DNA of 64,000 nt. Origin: Candidatus Nitricoxidivorans perseverans. Lineage in GTDB: Bacteria > Pseudomonadota > Gammaproteobacteria > Burkholderiales > Rhodocyclaceae. The notes under the pieces were generated by a model. The model searched no databases and was not told the DNA's origin. It worked only from the letters and a program-made list of their open reading frames with translations. How positions within the stretch are numbered: the first letter of the stretch is position 1; each line of letters opens with the position of its first letter. The stretch covers positions 932,282 to 996,281 of the forward strand of contig CP107246.1 of assembly GCA_030246985.1 (NCBI GenBank). Reading direction: 5' to 3'. Below, one piece after another: positions 16,309-27,448 of the stretch. A program made the position numbers and the translations under genes.

Positions 16309-17551
16309 ATACTCCGGCTACTGTCAGAAACGATCCGAAGGCGACGATTCTATCACCGCCGCCCGCATTCTCCCGCGCATAGGCGAGAGCCGCCGCAGGC
16401 GACGGAAACGTCGGCAGTGGCCCGGTCACGCCTTCCGATGCCAGAATCGCCGCCACTTCCTCGGCACTCGCCGCGCGCGGCACGGGAAGCTGGCAGGGCA
16501 GCCAGCGGTCGATGCGATGCCGGACGGCGCGCACCACGCCGGCGATGTCCTTGTCGCGCAGCATGCCGAACACCGCCCAGGTCGCCGGATGGCCGGCCAT
16601 CTCCCCGAGGCTGTCGGCCAGCACCCGCGCCGCCTGCGGATTGTGGGCGACGTCGAGCACCACCGTCGGCCATCCGGGCGAGGCCGGCACCATCTGGAAG
16701 CGGCCGGGCAGATCAACCTCCGCGAGACCCCGGCGGATATCGCCCAGGGCGACCGGCAGGCGCTGCCACAAAAGATCCAGGGCGGTCAGCACGCAGGCGG
16801 CGTTGGACAGCTGGCCGCCGCCGCGCAGCGCCGGGAAGGCCAGGTCGCCCTTCCTGCCGCCGCGCCCCCAGTATTGCCATTGGCCGGCATCGCGAATGAA
16901 GCCGAAGTCTTCGCCGATGACCTGCAAGTCCGCGCCGATGGACCACGCACGCTCAAGCAGCGATTGCGGCGGGTCGGCGTCGCCGCAGACGGCGGGACGC
17001 AGGCCGCGGAAGATGCCGGCCTTCTCGAAGCCGATCTCCTCCCTCGTCGCGCCGAGGTAGTCCATGTGATCGAAGTCGATGCTCGTGACGATGGCCACAT
17101 CCGATTCGTAGAGGTTGGTCGCGTCAAGCCGGCCGCCGAGGCCAACTTCGAGGATGATCGCGTCGAGCGGCCGAGCGACGAACACTTCCCACGCCGCCAG
17201 CGTGCCGAACTCGAAGTAGGTCAGCGGCACGTCGCCCCGTGCGGCCTCCACGCGGGCAAAGCCTTCACACAGCGCCGCATCGTCCGCCGGCCGTCCATTG
17301 ACGCGCACGCGCTCGTTGTAGGAGAGCAGGTGTGGGGACGTGTAGAGGCCGACGCGGTAGCCGGCGCACAGGAGGATGCGCTCCAGCATGGCGCAGGCGG
17401 AACCCTTGCCGTTGGTGCCGCCCACGAGGATCACGGGGCAGGTTTGCCCCTGGCCGAGCGCCTCCTTGACCTTGCTCACCCGATCCAGTCCCAGCGCGAT
17501 CGGCCGGGCATGCTGGCGCTCGATGAACGCCAGCCACTCCTGGAGGTTCAT
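16283..17551 (-). CDS. folC: Bifunctional folylpolyglutamate/dihydrofolate synthase
   Basis: A 422-residue ATP-dependent ligase of the Mur ligase family that joins glutamate to dihydropteroate or tetrahydrofolate. The ATP loop [14 protein letters not shown] lies near residues 42-55. Other family motifs are [30 protein letters not shown], and [14 protein letters not shown] in the C-terminal domain. It overlaps accD by 4 bp (ATGA), as in many relatives. Confidence 0.95.
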   Translation of the reverse strand: MNLQEWLAFIERQHARPIALGLDRVSKVKEALGQGQTCPVILVGGTNGKGSACAMLERILLCAGYRVGLYTSPHLLSYNERVRVNGRPADDAALCEGFARVEAARGDVPLTYFEFGTLAAWEVFVARPLDAIILEVGLGGRLDATNLYESDVAIVTSIDFDHMDYLGATREEIGFEKAGIFRGLRPAVCGDADPPQSLLERAWSIGADLQVIGEDFGFIRDAGQWQYWGRGGRKGDLAFPALRGGGQLSNAACVLTALDLLWQRLPVALGDIRRGLAEVDLPGRFQMVPASPGWPTVVLDVAHNPQAARVLADSLGEMAGHPATWAVFGMLRDKDIAGVVRAVRHRIDRWLPCQLPVPRAASAEEVAAILASEGVTGPLPTFPSPAAALAYARENAGGGDRIVAFGSFLTVAGVYGAILPNA

Positions 17552-18414
17552 CCGCTTGCGGCAGGAAGACGTTGCAGGAGCGTCAGTATGGAAGCCAAGC
17601 GCTCCCGCATCTGGCGCCGGTCAACGATCATGTCGATGGCGCCTTTCTCCAGCAGGAACTCCGCACGCTGGAAGCCCTCGGGCAACTTCTCTCGCACCGT
17701 CTGTTCGATGACGCGCGGGCCGGCGAAGCCGATCAGGGCGCCGGGTTCGGCGATCACCACGTCGCCCATGAAGACGAAGGAGGCCGAAACGCCGCCCATG
17801 GTCGGGTCGGTCAGCAAGGTGATGAAGGGCAGCCGTTTCTGCGCCAGCTGTGTGACGGCCGCCGAGGTCTTGGCCATCTGCATCAGGGAGAACAGTCCCT
17901 CCTGCATGCGGGCGCCGCCCGATGCGGTGATGCAGATGAAGGGAATCTGCTGCTCGATGGCGGCGCGCACGCCGCGCACGAATTTTTCGCCCACCACGGA
18001 GCCCATCGAGCCGCCCATGAACTCGAACTCGAAGCAGGCGATCATCGCCGGCACCGTCTTGATGGTGCCTTGCATCACCACCATGGCATCCGTCTCGCCG
18101 GTGTCGGCGAAGGCCGCCGCCAGGCGATCCGGGTAGCGCTTGCCGTCCTTGAACTTCAGAGGATCCATCGGCGCCACCTCGGCGCCGATCTCAAAGCGGC
18201 CTTCCGGATCGAGCAGCAGGTCGAGGCGGGTGCGCGCGCCGATCCTGTGGTGGTGGCCGCACTTGGGGCAAACGCTCTGATTGTTCTCCAGGTCCATGCT
18301 ATAGAGCACCGCCTCGCAGGCGGGGCACTTGCACCAGAGACCCTCGGGAATGGATTTCTTGACGCCTTCCGCCCGCTTGATCTTCGGCGGCAGCAGTTTT
18401 TGAAGCCAGCTCAT
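17548..18414 (-). CDS. accD: Acetyl-CoA carboxylase carboxyltransferase subunit beta
   Basis: A 288-residue subunit that, with AccA, moves the carboxyl group from biotin to acetyl-CoA in the first step of fatty acid synthesis. An N-terminal zinc ribbon has Cys30, Cys33, Cys49 and Cys52, with an extra Cys28. The crotonase-like domain shows SMGSVVGEK and [19 protein letters not shown]. The start at ATG 18414 overlaps the trpA stop (ATGA); the frame continues open upstream in trpA but that is not coding. Confidence 0.96.
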   Translation of the reverse strand: MSWLQKLLPPKIKRAEGVKKSIPEGLWCKCPACEAVLYSMDLENNQSVCPKCGHHHRIGARTRLDLLLDPEGRFEIGAEVAPMDPLKFKDGKRYPDRLAAAFADTGETDAMVVMQGTIKTVPAMIACFEFEFMGGSMGSVVGEKFVRGVRAAIEQQIPFICITASGGARMQEGLFSLMQMAKTSAAVTQLAQKRLPFITLLTDPTMGGVSASFVFMGDVVIAEPGALIGFAGPRVIEQTVREKLPEGFQRAEFLLEKGAIDMIVDRRQMRERLASILTLLQRLPAASG

Positions 18415-19235
18415 GGGGTGTTTTCCTTTCCGTCCATGGCGGCACGGAAGCCGCGCAGCAGGGTCGCCACCCGCGCCGGCGCCTCGGCTGCCGAGCCGTT
18501 TTCGATTTCCTCGATGATGCGCGAGCCGATGACCACCGCGTCGGCTACCGCGCCGATGCGTGCGGCGGAAGCCCCGTCGCGGATGCCGAAGCCGACGCCC
18601 ACGGGCATGCCCACCTTCTCGCGGATGGCCGGGATTCGCCGCGCCACCTCGGCCAGATCGAGATGCCCGGCGCCGGTGACGCCCTTGAGCGACACATAAT
18701 AGATGTAGCCGCTGCCGATCTGCGCGACTTCGGCGAAACGCTTCTCGGTGGAGGTGGGCGCCAGCAGGAAGATGGGGTCGAGGCCGTGCCGCTTCAGCAT
18801 GGCCGCGAATTCGGCGCATTCCTCCGGCGGATAGTCGACCACCAGCACACCGTCGACACCGACGGCCGCCGCATCGGAGACGAGTTCTTCGGGGCCGTAG
18901 GCCTCGATCGGATTGGCGTAGCCCATCAGCACGACGGGCGTGGCGTCATCCTGCTTGCGGAACTCGTGCACCAGCGCCAGCACCGTCTTCAGGCTCATGC
19001 CGAAGGCCAGCGCCCGCTCGGAGGCCCGCTGGATCGTCGGCCCGTCGGCCATCGGGTCGGAGAACGGCACGCCCAGTTCGATGATGTCCGCGCCACCCTC
19101 GACCAGCGCGCGCATCAGCGGCAGCGTGAGGCCCGGCTCAGGGTCGCCGGCGGTGATGAAGGGAATGAGCGCCGCCCTTTTCCCGTGGGAGCCCTGGGCC
19201 TTGAGCTTCCTGAAAGTAGCGGCGATGCGCGACAT
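18411..19235 (-). CDS. trpA: Tryptophan synthase alpha subunit
   Basis: A 274-residue TIM-barrel enzyme that splits indole-3-glycerol phosphate into indole and glyceraldehyde 3-phosphate; indole passes to TrpB. Catalytic Glu53 and Asp64 lie in [16 protein letters not shown], matching Glu49 and Asp60 of the Salmonella enzyme. The phosphate-binding part ([17 protein letters not shown]) is present. ATG 19235 overlaps the trpB stop by one base (TGATG). Confidence 0.96.
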   Translation of the reverse strand: MSRIAATFRKLKAQGSHGKRAALIPFITAGDPEPGLTLPLMRALVEGGADIIELGVPFSDPMADGPTIQRASERALAFGMSLKTVLALVHEFRKQDDATPVVLMGYANPIEAYGPEELVSDAAAVGVDGVLVVDYPPEECAEFAAMLKRHGLDPIFLLAPTSTEKRFAEVAQIGSGYIYYVSLKGVTGAGHLDLAEVARRIPAIREKVGMPVGVGFGIRDGASAARIGAVADAVVIGSRIIEEIENGSAAEAPARVATLLRGFRAAMDGKENTP

Positions 19236-20440
19236 CAGAACTGTATCCCCATCTTTTCCGCCACCGTGTGCATGTCCTTGTCGCCGCGGCCGGAGAGGTT
19301 GACCAGAAGGGCCTTGTCCCTCGACAGCGTGGGCGCGAGCTTTGCGGCATAGGCGACCGCGTGGCTCGATTCCAGCGCCGGGATGATGCCCTCGCAGCGG
19401 CAGAGGTCGTGGAAGGCTTGCAGGGCCTCGTCGTCGGTAATGGTGACATACTCGGCGCGACCGGAATCCTTGAGCCAGGCGTGCTCGGGGCCCACGCCGG
19501 GATAGTCGAGGCCGGCGGATACCGAATGCGTCTCGATGATCTGGCCGTTGGCGTCCTGGAGCAGGTAGGTGCGGTTGCCGTGCAGTACGCCGGGCTTGCC
19601 GGCGGTGAGCGAGGCGGCGTGCCTGCCGGTGCTCATGCCGTGCCCCGCCGCCTCGACGCCGATCAGCTTCACGCCGGTGTGCGGGATATAGGGATAAAAG
19701 ATGCCCATCGCGTTGGAGCCGCCGCCGACGCAGGCGATCACGGCATCCGGCTGGCGTCCGGCCAGCTCCGGCATCTGGGCCAGGCACTCCTCGCCGATCA
19801 CCTTCTGGAAGTCGCGCACCATCATGGGATAGGGGTGCGGCCCGGCGACGGTGCCGATGATGTAGAAGGTATTGGCGACGTTCGTCACCCAGTCGCGCAT
19901 CGCCTCGTTCAGCGCATCCTTGAGCGTCCTCGAGCCCGACTCGACGGGCACCACCTTCGCGCCCAGGAGCTTCATGCGATAGACGTTGGCGGCCTGGCGC
20001 CGGACGTCCTCGGAACCCATATAGACGACGCATTCCATGCCGTAGCGCGCGGCGACCGTGGCCGTGGCGACGCCGTGCATGCCCGCCCCCGTTTCGGCGA
20101 TCACGCGCGGCTTGCCCATGCGCCGCGCCAGCAGCGCCTGGCCGATACAGTTGTTCACCTTGTGGGCGCCGGTGTGGTTAAGGTCCTCGCGCTTGAGGTA
20201 TATCTGCGCGCCGCCCAGCTCCCGGGACCAGCGCCTGGCGTGGTAGATCGGGCTCGGGCGGCCGACGTAGTACTTGAGCTCGTATTCGAACTCGGCGCGG
20301 AACGCCGGATCGGCCTGCGCAGCCTCGTAGGCGACGCGCAGCTCGTCGAGCGCGGGGATCAGGGTCTCGGCGACGAAAATCCCGCCATATCTTCCGAAAT
20401 GACCGCGATCGTCCGGTAATCTGTAGGCTTGTTCAGGCAT
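19235..20440 (-). CDS. trpB: Tryptophan synthase beta subunit
   Basis: A 401-residue PLP enzyme that joins indole to serine. The PLP lysine is Lys94 in [14 protein letters not shown]; the phosphate loop GGGSNA and the YFGRYGG-like N-terminus ([13 protein letters not shown]) are present. ATG 20440 is chosen; a GTG two codons upstream (20446) is an alternative. Either start overlaps the trpF stop (20433), so the two are translationally coupled. No trpE, D, C genes are in the window, as usual when trpFBA form a separate cluster. Confidence 0.96.
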   Translation of the reverse strand: MPEQAYRLPDDRGHFGRYGGIFVAETLIPALDELRVAYEAAQADPAFRAEFEYELKYYVGRPSPIYHARRWSRELGGAQIYLKREDLNHTGAHKVNNCIGQALLARRMGKPRVIAETGAGMHGVATATVAARYGMECVVYMGSEDVRRQAANVYRMKLLGAKVVPVESGSRTLKDALNEAMRDWVTNVANTFYIIGTVAGPHPYPMMVRDFQKVIGEECLAQMPELAGRQPDAVIACVGGGSNAMGIFYPYIPHTGVKLIGVEAAGHGMSTGRHAASLTAGKPGVLHGNRTYLLQDANGQIIETHSVSAGLDYPGVGPEHAWLKDSGRAEYVTITDDEALQAFHDLCRCEGIIPALESSHAVAYAAKLAPTLSRDKALLVNLSGRGDKDMHTVAEKMGIQF

Positions 20441-21056
20441 CTGCACTCTTCACGGCCGCGACAAATGCGGCGATCCTTGCGGCATCCTTGATGCCCTTGG
20501 CGCTTTCCACGCCGCTGCTGACATCCACGGCCCAGGGGTGTAAGCGGCGGATGGCGTCTCCCACGTTCTCCGCCGTCAGCCCGCCGGAGAGGATCATCGG
20601 CAGCGGCAGTTCGTTCGGAATCAGCGACCAGTCGAAGGTCTGGCCCGCCCCGCCATAGCCTTCGACATGCGCGTCGAGCAGCAGGGCCTGGGCAGAGGAA
20701 AACGATCGGGCGAATTCTACCAGATCGAGCCCCGGCCTCACCCGCGCCGCCTTGATCCACGGTTTGCCGAACTCCGCGCAATAGACGGCATCCTCGTCGC
20801 CGTGGAATTGCAGCACCTCCAGCGGCACGATCTCCAGCGTCGCCGCAACGGTGTCATCGTCCTCGTTGACGAACAGCCCGACGCGGGAGACGAAGGGCGG
20901 CACCCGCTCGGCAAGCCGTGCCGCCCGCAGCGGCGTAAGCGCGCGAGGGCTCTTCGGATAGAATACGAAGCCGATCGCGTCGGCGCCGGCGGCAAGGGCG
21001 GCATCGAGGTCTTCCTCGCGGGTGATGCCGCAGATCTTGATGCGGGTTCGGGTCAT
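20433..21056 (-). CDS. trpF: Phosphoribosylanthranilate isomerase
   Basis: A 207-residue TIM-barrel isomerase of tryptophan synthesis. The general base is Cys9 in [12 protein letters not shown]; the general acid Asp is in [15 protein letters not shown], and [14 protein letters not shown] binds phosphate. ATG 21056 overlaps the truA stop by 4 bp (ATGA). The longer open frame upstream runs through truA and is not coding. Confidence 0.95.
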   Translation of the reverse strand: MTRTRIKICGITREEDLDAALAAGADAIGFVFYPKSPRALTPLRAARLAERVPPFVSRVGLFVNEDDDTVAATLEIVPLEVLQFHGDEDAVYCAEFGKPWIKAARVRPGLDLVEFARSFSSAQALLLDAHVEGYGGAGQTFDWSLIPNELPLPMILSGGLTAENVGDAIRRLHPWAVDVSSGVESAKGIKDAARIAAFVAAVKSADA

Positions 21057-21835
21057 GGAGATAGGATGATACTCCCGCTCTCCACGGGCAAACCCCACTC
21101 CGGCGCGTACTCGACACCGGCGAAATACAGCCCGGCGGCATCGAAGGTCGGCGCCGCACGGGTGCGGTCGCGGCCTTCCAGCAGTTCTGCGATCCATTCG
21201 GGACGATGCCGGCCCTTGCCCACGAACACCAGCGCCCCCACCAGGTTGCGCACCATGTGGTGCAGGAAGGCGCTTGCCGTAAAGTCGAAGGAGATCACAT
21301 CGCTTTGCCTTAAGATCGCAACATGATGCATGATCTTTACGGGAGACTTGGCCTGACACTCGGCAGCACGGAAGGCGGAGAAATCGTGCTCGCCGGGCAG
21401 GCAGGCTGCGGCGGCGCTCATCGCCCCGACATCGAGCGGCGCATGGTGCCAGCCGACCCGCCCATGCGCCGCCGCCGGTCGTATCGGCCGGTTCAGCAAC
21501 AGGTAACGGTAGCTGCGCGCGCGCGCGGAGAAGCGAGCATGGAAGTCGCCCCTCACGCGCATCGCCCAGCGTACCGCCACGGCCGGCGGCAGATGGGCAT
21601 TGACGCCCCGTACCCAGGCGGTGTCGGGGCGTTCGACCTCGGTATCGAAATGGACGACCTGGGCTAGTGCATGGACGCCCGCGTCGGTACGTCCGGCACA
21701 CATCGTCCGGACAGGCGCACCGGCGATTGCGGCCAGCGCCCGTTCCAGCACGTCCTGCACGGTATTGCCATGGGCCTGCGATTGCCAGCCGGCAAACGGC
21801 CCGCCATCGTATTCGACGCCCAGCGCGATCCTCAC
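21053..21835 (-). CDS. truA: tRNA pseudouridine(38-40) synthase
   Basis: A 260-residue enzyme that forms pseudouridine at tRNA positions 38-40. Catalytic Asp51 is in CAGRTDAGVHA; RSYRYLLLNR and FLHHMVRNLVG are further family motifs. The start is taken as GTG 21835: it overlaps the upstream stop as GTGA, follows GGGGAGG by about 10 nt and puts RIALGVEYDG at the N-terminus like homologues. An ATG at 21874 lies inside the upstream gene. Confidence 0.94.
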   Translation of the reverse strand: MRIALGVEYDGGPFAGWQSQAHGNTVQDVLERALAAIAGAPVRTMCAGRTDAGVHALAQVVHFDTEVERPDTAWVRGVNAHLPPAVAVRWAMRVRGDFHARFSARARSYRYLLLNRPIRPAAAHGRVGWHHAPLDVGAMSAAAACLPGEHDFSAFRAAECQAKSPVKIMHHVAILRQSDVISFDFTASAFLHHMVRNLVGALVFVGKGRHRPEWIAELLEGRDRTRAAPTFDAAGLYFAGVEYAPEWGLPVESGSIILSP

Positions 21836-22320
21836 GACTTGTCCGCCTCCCCTTCGGAAAGCCAGGCCCGCCAATCCTTTGGGGTCTCGGCATAGTCGAG
21901 CACCAGCATCAGCCGGACAACGGTACGATCACGCAGCTTTTGTCCCAATATCGGCCACAACAATGCGTAAAAGCCCTTCATCAGGCCGGAAGTTCCCAGA
22001 ATCTCGTGCATGGAGGCCAGGGAAGCCAGCAGCAACAGGAGCCGGAGGCAGTGCTCCCCCGCCATCCGGAGTCCCTCGACGGTCGCACCCGGAATAACTT
22101 CAAACGGTTGCCCGGATGTAGTACCGAAAGCGAACAGGAGGGCCAGGGAGATGAACAGCCAGCGGGCCCGCGCCAAAAGGCGGAAGGTGCGGCGCCTCGC
22201 ACGCCAGGCGGCCAGCGGAAGCAGAAATACGGAGGCTACAGCAAGGCCGGCAAGCGACAGCGCTTGCAGGGCGAACGCCAATCCGACCCAGGCGATCAGG
22301 AGGATGGCGGGATGGATCAT
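21832..22320 (-). CDS. Hydrophobic membrane protein, EcfT/CbiQ-like
   Basis: A 162-residue inner-membrane protein with about four hydrophobic segments and an acidic C-terminus. The segment from GLRMAGEHCLRLLLLLASL to GFYALLWPI resembles the transmembrane T component (EcfT/CbiQ) of energy-coupling factor transporters, but it is shorter than a typical T component and no ATPase or substrate-binding S gene is nearby. It overlaps truA by 4 bp and follows fimV by 53 bp. The function is uncertain. Confidence 0.75.
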   Translation of the reverse strand: MIHPAILLIAWVGLAFALQALSLAGLAVASVFLLPLAAWRARRRTFRLLARARWLFISLALLFAFGTTSGQPFEVIPGATVEGLRMAGEHCLRLLLLLASLASMHEILGTSGLMKGFYALLWPILGQKLRDRTVVRLMLVLDYAETPKDWRAWLSEGEADKS

Positions 22321-22373
22321 CGTGGGGATGCGCCCCGCGCGACATGGAAACCCGCCGCGGGATCCTGCAAACG

Positions 22374-25049
22374 TCAGCCTTCGAGCCGGGCGAGCTTGGC
22401 GCGGGCAATCTCCTGCTGCCGGGGGCTGCCCTCACTGAGGACTTCCTGCAGCAGTTCGCGCGCGCCATCATTGTCGCCCATTTCTTCGTAGGCCTGCGCC
22501 AGCTCCAGCTTGGTGGCGACCTCGGAGTTGTCCTGCGCAGCGGGTTCCTCCTCCGCGACAAGAGACACGGGCGCCCCGGCAGCAATACCCATGGCCTTGG
22601 AGATGCCCGGCTCTGCCGCGAGTTCCCGCGCTGGAGCGGACGAAGATTCCGCTTCGGCGGCCTCGTGCGATTCTCCCGGTCCGCCGAGATCCAGGCTGAT
22701 TGCGGAAATATCCAGTGGCAGCGCCGCCGGCTCCTCGATGGGAGCGGCGACGGCCTCGCCAAGATCGAAATTGAAGTCGATGCTGTCACCGCCTGCAACG
22801 GGGGCACCGGTTTCGACGGGGAAAATCGTTTTCCCGCTGTCGGTTTCAGACAATTCGAGATCGATATCGAGGCCGGAAGATTCGACGGCCGGCGCTGCCG
22901 CCGCCGGTGCCGTCGGTTCGATCGACGCCCCGAGGTCGAGGTCGAAATCCAGGCTCGCCACTTCTTCGATGGATTGGGACGGCGCCTCGGCGGCGCTTTC
23001 CGGCGGCGCGCCGAGATCGAGATCGAAATCGAGCGCGGCGGATGTCTCCTCGGGCGGCGGAGCGACGGACGGCGGCACCGCGGCGGCGGTCAATTGGGCA
23101 AGCTCGCCCGGCATGGTCACCGTGTCACGCACCTTGTCGGCTTCGGACGGCGGTACGACGATAGTGGTGCTGCCGAAATCCGCAGGCACCCGGCCGCCGG
23201 GCGACGCCGGCTGGCCGCCATACAGGGGATTCTCGGGGTCAAGGCTGCGGCCCATCGTCGCCGCCTTCTCCCAGTCCGGCCCTGCCCCCCCGGTATGCCC
23301 GTAAATGTCGCCCGCCAGGGTTTCAAACTGTTTCAGGCTCTTGCGGGCCGCGTAGATTTCAAGCAGTTTCAGGTGGATCGCGTGACGCGTCGGATCGTTC
23401 TTGAGCGCGTCGATGAGAATTTCCTCCGCCTGGGCATCTCGGCCATACGCCATATAGACATCGGCCTCGGCGACCGGGTCCACCCCCTCGTCGGCATCGA
23501 TGGCCGCCGCGCCCGCCTGACTGAAGTCGCTCTGCAGGGATGCGCCGGTATCAACGCTCTGCCCGCCGGTGGAACCGAACACCGAGTTGGACGTCAGCTC
23601 GCTTTCCGTGATGCGGCTGGTCGGCCCCATGTCCGATCCCCCGCGCTTCCTGCGCCAGACCGAATAACCGAGGTAACCCAGCAGGAGCAGCAGGATCCCA
23701 CCGCCGCCGAACGCGAGCTCCGGGTTTTCCTCGATGAAGCCTGGCGGCGGCGAAGGTTGTTTGGCCACGGGCGGCTTTTTCGGCGCCGGTTCCGGTTCCT
23801 TCATTTCCGGGGCGGGCGCCTGCGCCTGCTTCTGCAACTCGGCTCCTTGCTGACTCTTTAGTTCGGCCAATTTCTTGAGATCGCCGAGATTCTTTTCCAG
23901 CTCGGCAATCCGTCCACCAGCTTCCTTCAGCGCCTTGTTTCTCGCAACGAGATCCTCTTCAAGCGCCGCGACGCGCCCCCCGGCATCCTTGGCCCCCTTT
24001 GGGACTTCCGTGCGGGAAACCTCAAGCTTGTCCTTGCCGGGCGCCGGGACCACCTTTTCCTCGACTCTGGGGGCGATCTTTCCGGCCACCGCCTGCCGGG
24101 GAGGAGCCTCCTCTCTGACGAGCTCGGCAATCGCCGCAGCAGCGGCAAGCTTCTTGCGGTAGGCATCGAAGTCGGCGGCATGCGCGACGATGATCTTGCG
24201 CGCCTCGCCCGGTTCGACGGCCTTGGCCGCTTCGGCGTCGGGAATACTGAGGATCTTGCCGGCGCGCAGGCGGTTCATGTTCGCGCCGTCGAAAATATCC
24301 TTGTTGCGGCTGAACAAGGCAATCAGCATCTGATCGAGACTGACGCCCGCGGGCCTGGTCTCGGCGGCAATCCTGCCCAGCGTGTCGCCCCGCTTGACGA
24401 CGCGGACGGCGGAGGCCGCCTCATCGCCGCCGGGCTTGTCGGCCGGCATGGCTTCTTCCGCCTTGGTTTTTTTCGGTAGGAGCTTCTCGTCGATCGGGGC
24501 CGTGGCACGCAGCTCGGGCACCTTTCCCGCCGGAACGGCAGGCGCCGACGGCACAGCGACGGCCGGTTCGGACTTGACTTCCGGCATGGCAACGGGAGGC
24601 GGCGGCACTTGCAGGATTTCGGGCGGATCCAGCAGGAAAGTGTATTCCCGCACCATGCGGCCGGAGGACCAGTTCAACTCGACCAGGAGATCGAGGAAGG
24701 GATCATTGACCGGGCGATCGCTGATGACGCGAAGGAAGGGCTGCCCGTCGGGACGCTTGTCCAGAACGAATCGAATGCTCGCCACGACAGGCGCAAACTC
24801 GATGCCCACCTGCCTGAACGCTTCCGCCGAGGCGACCCGTGCCGACAGCGAGGACAGCTCCTCGCGGGATGCGGTGAGTTCCAGTTCGGCCTGCAATGGC
24901 TGGCCCAGGGGCGAAAGAACGGTGAGCTTGCCGAGTCCGGCGGCCTGCCCGCCCAGCGGCAAAGCCACCAGGGAAACCGCCAAAACGATGGCTTTGAGTT
25001 TGCTTCGCTTGTCTGATTTAAACACGACGCCTCTCCGCAAGGACACCAT
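22374..25049 (-). CDS. fimV: FimV/HubP-type polar hub protein
   Basis: A protein of about 891 residues with a signal peptide (around LKAIVLAVSLVALPLGGQAAG), the FimV N-terminal domain (LGKLTVLSPLGQPLQAELEL), a LysM domain (VVKRGDTLGRIAAETRP), a coiled coil (about ALEEDLVARNKALKEAGGRI), one membrane helix (FGGGGILLLLLGYLGYSVW), then a long acidic cytoplasmic tail with repeated LDFDLDLGA-type units and a C-terminal TPR-like FimV domain. FimV/HubP organise the cell pole and type IV pili. Start is uncertain: ATG 25049 is used; GTG 25025, just after GGAGAGG, or TTG 25064 are also possible. Confidence 0.93.
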   Translation of the reverse strand: MVSLRRGVVFKSDKRSKLKAIVLAVSLVALPLGGQAAGLGKLTVLSPLGQPLQAELELTASREELSSLSARVASAEAFRQVGIEFAPVVASIRFVLDKRPDGQPFLRVISDRPVNDPFLDLLVELNWSSGRMVREYTFLLDPPEILQVPPPPVAMPEVKSEPAVAVPSAPAVPAGKVPELRATAPIDEKLLPKKTKAEEAMPADKPGGDEAASAVRVVKRGDTLGRIAAETRPAGVSLDQMLIALFSRNKDIFDGANMNRLRAGKILSIPDAEAAKAVEPGEARKIIVAHAADFDAYRKKLAAAAAIAELVREEAPPRQAVAGKIAPRVEEKVVPAPGKDKLEVSRTEVPKGAKDAGGRVAALEEDLVARNKALKEAGGRIAELEKNLGDLKKLAELKSQQGAELQKQAQAPAPEMKEPEPAPKKPPVAKQPSPPPGFIEENPELAFGGGGILLLLLGYLGYSVWRRKRGGSDMGPTSRITESELTSNSVFGSTGGQSVDTGASLQSDFSQAGAAAIDADEGVDPVAEADVYMAYGRDAQAEEILIDALKNDPTRHAIHLKLLEIYAARKSLKQFETLAGDIYGHTGGAGPDWEKAATMGRSLDPENPLYGGQPASPGGRVPADFGSTTIVVPPSEADKVRDTVTMPGELAQLTAAAVPPSVAPPPEETSAALDFDLDLGAPPESAAEAPSQSIEEVASLDFDLDLGASIEPTAPAAAAPAVESSGLDIDLELSETDSGKTIFPVETGAPVAGGDSIDFNFDLGEAVAAPIEEPAALPLDISAISLDLGGPGESHEAAEAESSSAPARELAAEPGISKAMGIAAGAPVSLVAEEEPAAQDNSEVATKLELAQAYEEMGDNDGARELLQEVLSEGSPRQQEIARAKLARLEG

Positions 25050-25118
25050 CTCTCCAGCATTCAAAACGAAGTTTCAGAGAAGGCCAATGCCCGCATGGGC
25101 GGACGTTATGCCGGAACT

Positions 25119-25147
25119 AAAATAACATCATGACCTTAGCGATGCAA
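25119..25147 (-). promoter_or_regulatory. Predicted sigma70 promoter of fimV
   Basis: Minus strand TTGCAT (25142-25147), a 17 bp spacer, TATTTT (25119-25124), about 60 bp before the fimV start in the gap after asd. It would also serve the downstream truA-trp genes. Confidence 0.5.
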
Positions 25148-25202
25148 GCTCAACCTTACCTTTATCTTTTTGGCTGTGGCCCGGTTGTCGAGACCAAGGA
25201 TA

Positions 25203-26309
25203 TCAATCCAGAAGGATTCGCAATATGCGCCGTAACGGCTCCGCCGCCCCCCAGAGCAGCTGGTCGCCGACCGTGAATGCCGACAGGTATTCAGGGCCCA
25301 TGGCGAGCTTGCGCAGCCGGCCGACCGGTACGGCCAGGGTGCCCGTTACCGCGACGGGCGTCAGCGCCTTCATGGTCATGTCCCGCTGATTGGGCACCAC
25401 GCTCACCCAGTCGTTGTGGGCCGCCAGCATGGCTTCGATATCGGCCAGGGGTATGTCTTTCTTGAGCTTGACGGTCAATGCCTGGGAATGGCAGCGCATG
25501 GCGCCGATGCGCACGCACAGGCCGTCCACCGGAATCGGACGGGCGCCCAAACCGAGAATCTTGTTGGTTTCCGCACCGCCCTTCCACTCCTCGCGGCTCT
25601 GCCCGTTGCCGAGATCCTTGTCGATCCAGGGAATCAGGGAGCCGGCCAGCGGCACGCCGAAATTTTCCGTCGGGAAGGAGTCGTCGCGCAGGATGCCGGC
25701 CACCTCTCGGTCGATGTCGAGGATGGCCGAAGAAGGATCGTCGAGCAGCGATTTCGCCACGCGATGCGCCTCGCCCATCTGGTTGAGCAGCTCGCGCATG
25801 TTCTGGGCGCCGGCGCCGGAGGCCGCCTGGTAGGTCATCGAGGTCAGCCACTCGACGAGGTCGGCCTTGAACAGGCCGCCCAGCGCCATCAGCATCAGCG
25901 ACACGGTGCAGTTGCCGCCGATCCAGTTCCTGCCGCCCTTCGCCAGCGCATCCTCGATGACGTGCAGGTTCACCGGGTCGAGAATGATGACGGCGTCGCC
26001 CTTCATGCGCAGTGACGAGGCTGCGTCGATCCAGTGGCCGTTCCAACCGGCCGCGCGCAGCTTCGGGAACACCTCGTTGGTGTAGTCGCCGCCCTGGCAG
26101 GTGATGACGATGTCCATCCGCCGCAGTTCGTCGATGCCTTTCGCATCCAGCAGCGGCGCGCCGCCGGACTCCGCCGGCCCCTGGCCGCCGACGGCCGAGG
26201 TGGTAAAGAACACAGGATCAACCAGGGCGAAATCGTTTTCCTCGCGCATGCGCTGCATCAGCACGGAACCCACCATGCCGCGCCATCCGACCAGACCCAC
26301 TTTCCTCAT
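25203..26309 (-). CDS. asd: Aspartate-semialdehyde dehydrogenase
   Basis: A 368-residue enzyme reducing aspartyl phosphate to aspartate semialdehyde, the branch point to lysine, threonine, methionine and diaminopimelate. It has the N-terminal NADP loop [12 protein letters not shown], the active-site Cys134 in [10 protein letters not shown], and a Gln/His-containing C-terminal half ([16 protein letters not shown]). Length matches the Gram-negative long form. It follows leuB by 16 bp in the conserved leu-asd-fimV order. Confidence 0.96.
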   Translation of the reverse strand: MRKVGLVGWRGMVGSVLMQRMREENDFALVDPVFFTTSAVGGQGPAESGGAPLLDAKGIDELRRMDIVITCQGGDYTNEVFPKLRAAGWNGHWIDAASSLRMKGDAVIILDPVNLHVIEDALAKGGRNWIGGNCTVSLMLMALGGLFKADLVEWLTSMTYQAASGAGAQNMRELLNQMGEAHRVAKSLLDDPSSAILDIDREVAGILRDDSFPTENFGVPLAGSLIPWIDKDLGNGQSREEWKGGAETNKILGLGARPIPVDGLCVRIGAMRCHSQALTVKLKKDIPLADIEAMLAAHNDWVSVVPNQRDMTMKALTPVAVTGTLAVPVGRLRKLAMGPEYLSAFTVGDQLLWGAAEPLRRILRILLD

Positions 26310-26325
26310 GTTCGCGTTTCCCGAC

Positions 26326-27378
26326 TCAGAGGGCCGCCAGCACGGCGTCGCCCATTTCCTTCGTGCCGACCTTCTTCGTGCCCGGCTCGAAGATGTCCGC
26401 CGTGCGCAGGCCCTGCGCCAGCACCTTCTTCACCGCGCCCTCGATGCGCTGCGCCGCGGACTCCTGGCCGAAGGTGTAGCGCAGCATCATCGCCGCCGAC
26501 AGGATGGTCGCCAGCGGGTTGGCCACGCCCTGGCCGGCGATGTCGGGCGCCGATCCGTGGATGGGCTCATAGAGGCCCTTGTTGTTCGCGTCGAGCGAGG
26601 CCGAGGGCAGCATGCCGATTGAGCCCGTCAGCATCGAGGCCTCGTCTGAAAGGATGTCGCCGAACATGTTGCCGGTGACCATGACGTCGAACTGCTTGGG
26701 ATTCTTCACGAGCTGCATCGCGGCGTTGTCGACCAGCATGTGCGAGAGCTCCACGTCGGGGTATTCCTTCGCGGTCTCGACCACCACGTCGCGCCACAGC
26801 TGCGTGCATTCGAGCACGTTCATCTTGTCGATGGAGCAAAGGCGGCGATTGCGCTTCCTCGCCGCCTCGAAGGCCACGCGGGCGATGCGGCGAATCTCGG
26901 ATTCCGAGTAGATCATCGTGTTGATGCCGACCCGCTCGCCGTTCCTGACTTCAATGCCACGCGGCTGGCCGAAGTAGACGTCGCCGGTCAGCTCGCGCAC
27001 GATCAGGATGTCGAGCCCGGCCACGATCTCGGGCTTGAGCGTCGAGGCGTTGGCCAGTTCCGGGTAGAGCACCGCCGGCCGCAGGTTGGCGAACAGGCCG
27101 AGATCCTTGCGGATGCGCAGCAGGCCGCGCTCGGGCCGCAGCTCGCGCGGGTTGTTGTCCCACTTCGGGCCGCCCACGGAACCCATCAGCACGGCATCGG
27201 CCTCTTTCGCGATTCGCTGCGTCGCATCGGGAAATGGGTCGCCCGCCGCGTCGATGGCGCATCCGCCCAGCAGCGCCTCTTCCAGTTCCATCTTCAAATC
27301 GAGCGCCTTCAGCACCCGCACAGCCTGCTCGACAATTTCCGGGCCGATGCCGTCGCCCGGCAGAACACAAATCTTCAT
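26326..27378 (-). CDS. leuB: 3-isopropylmalate dehydrogenase
   Basis: A 350-residue NAD-dependent enzyme of leucine synthesis. Motifs are [15 protein letters not shown], the substrate arginines in [23 protein letters not shown], and the C-terminal [16 protein letters not shown] and [11 protein letters not shown] metal-binding region. ATG 27378 gives the standard N-terminus; the longer open frame upstream includes the entericidin gene in another role and is not coding. The isopropylmalate isomerase genes leuC and leuD, usually adjacent, are absent here. Confidence 0.96.
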   Translation of the reverse strand: MKICVLPGDGIGPEIVEQAVRVLKALDLKMELEEALLGGCAIDAAGDPFPDATQRIAKEADAVLMGSVGGPKWDNNPRELRPERGLLRIRKDLGLFANLRPAVLYPELANASTLKPEIVAGLDILIVRELTGDVYFGQPRGIEVRNGERVGINTMIYSESEIRRIARVAFEAARKRNRRLCSIDKMNVLECTQLWRDVVVETAKEYPDVELSHMLVDNAAMQLVKNPKQFDVMVTGNMFGDILSDEASMLTGSIGMLPSASLDANNKGLYEPIHGSAPDIAGQGVANPLATILSAAMMLRYTFGQESAAQRIEGAVKKVLAQGLRTADIFEPGTKKVGTKEMGDAVLAAL

Positions 27379-27448
27379 GTGGATTCCTATGCAAATGGAT
27401 TGTTCAATGCGGCATCGGCAGCCAGCCGGTCCGAGGGAAGGCGCACGC

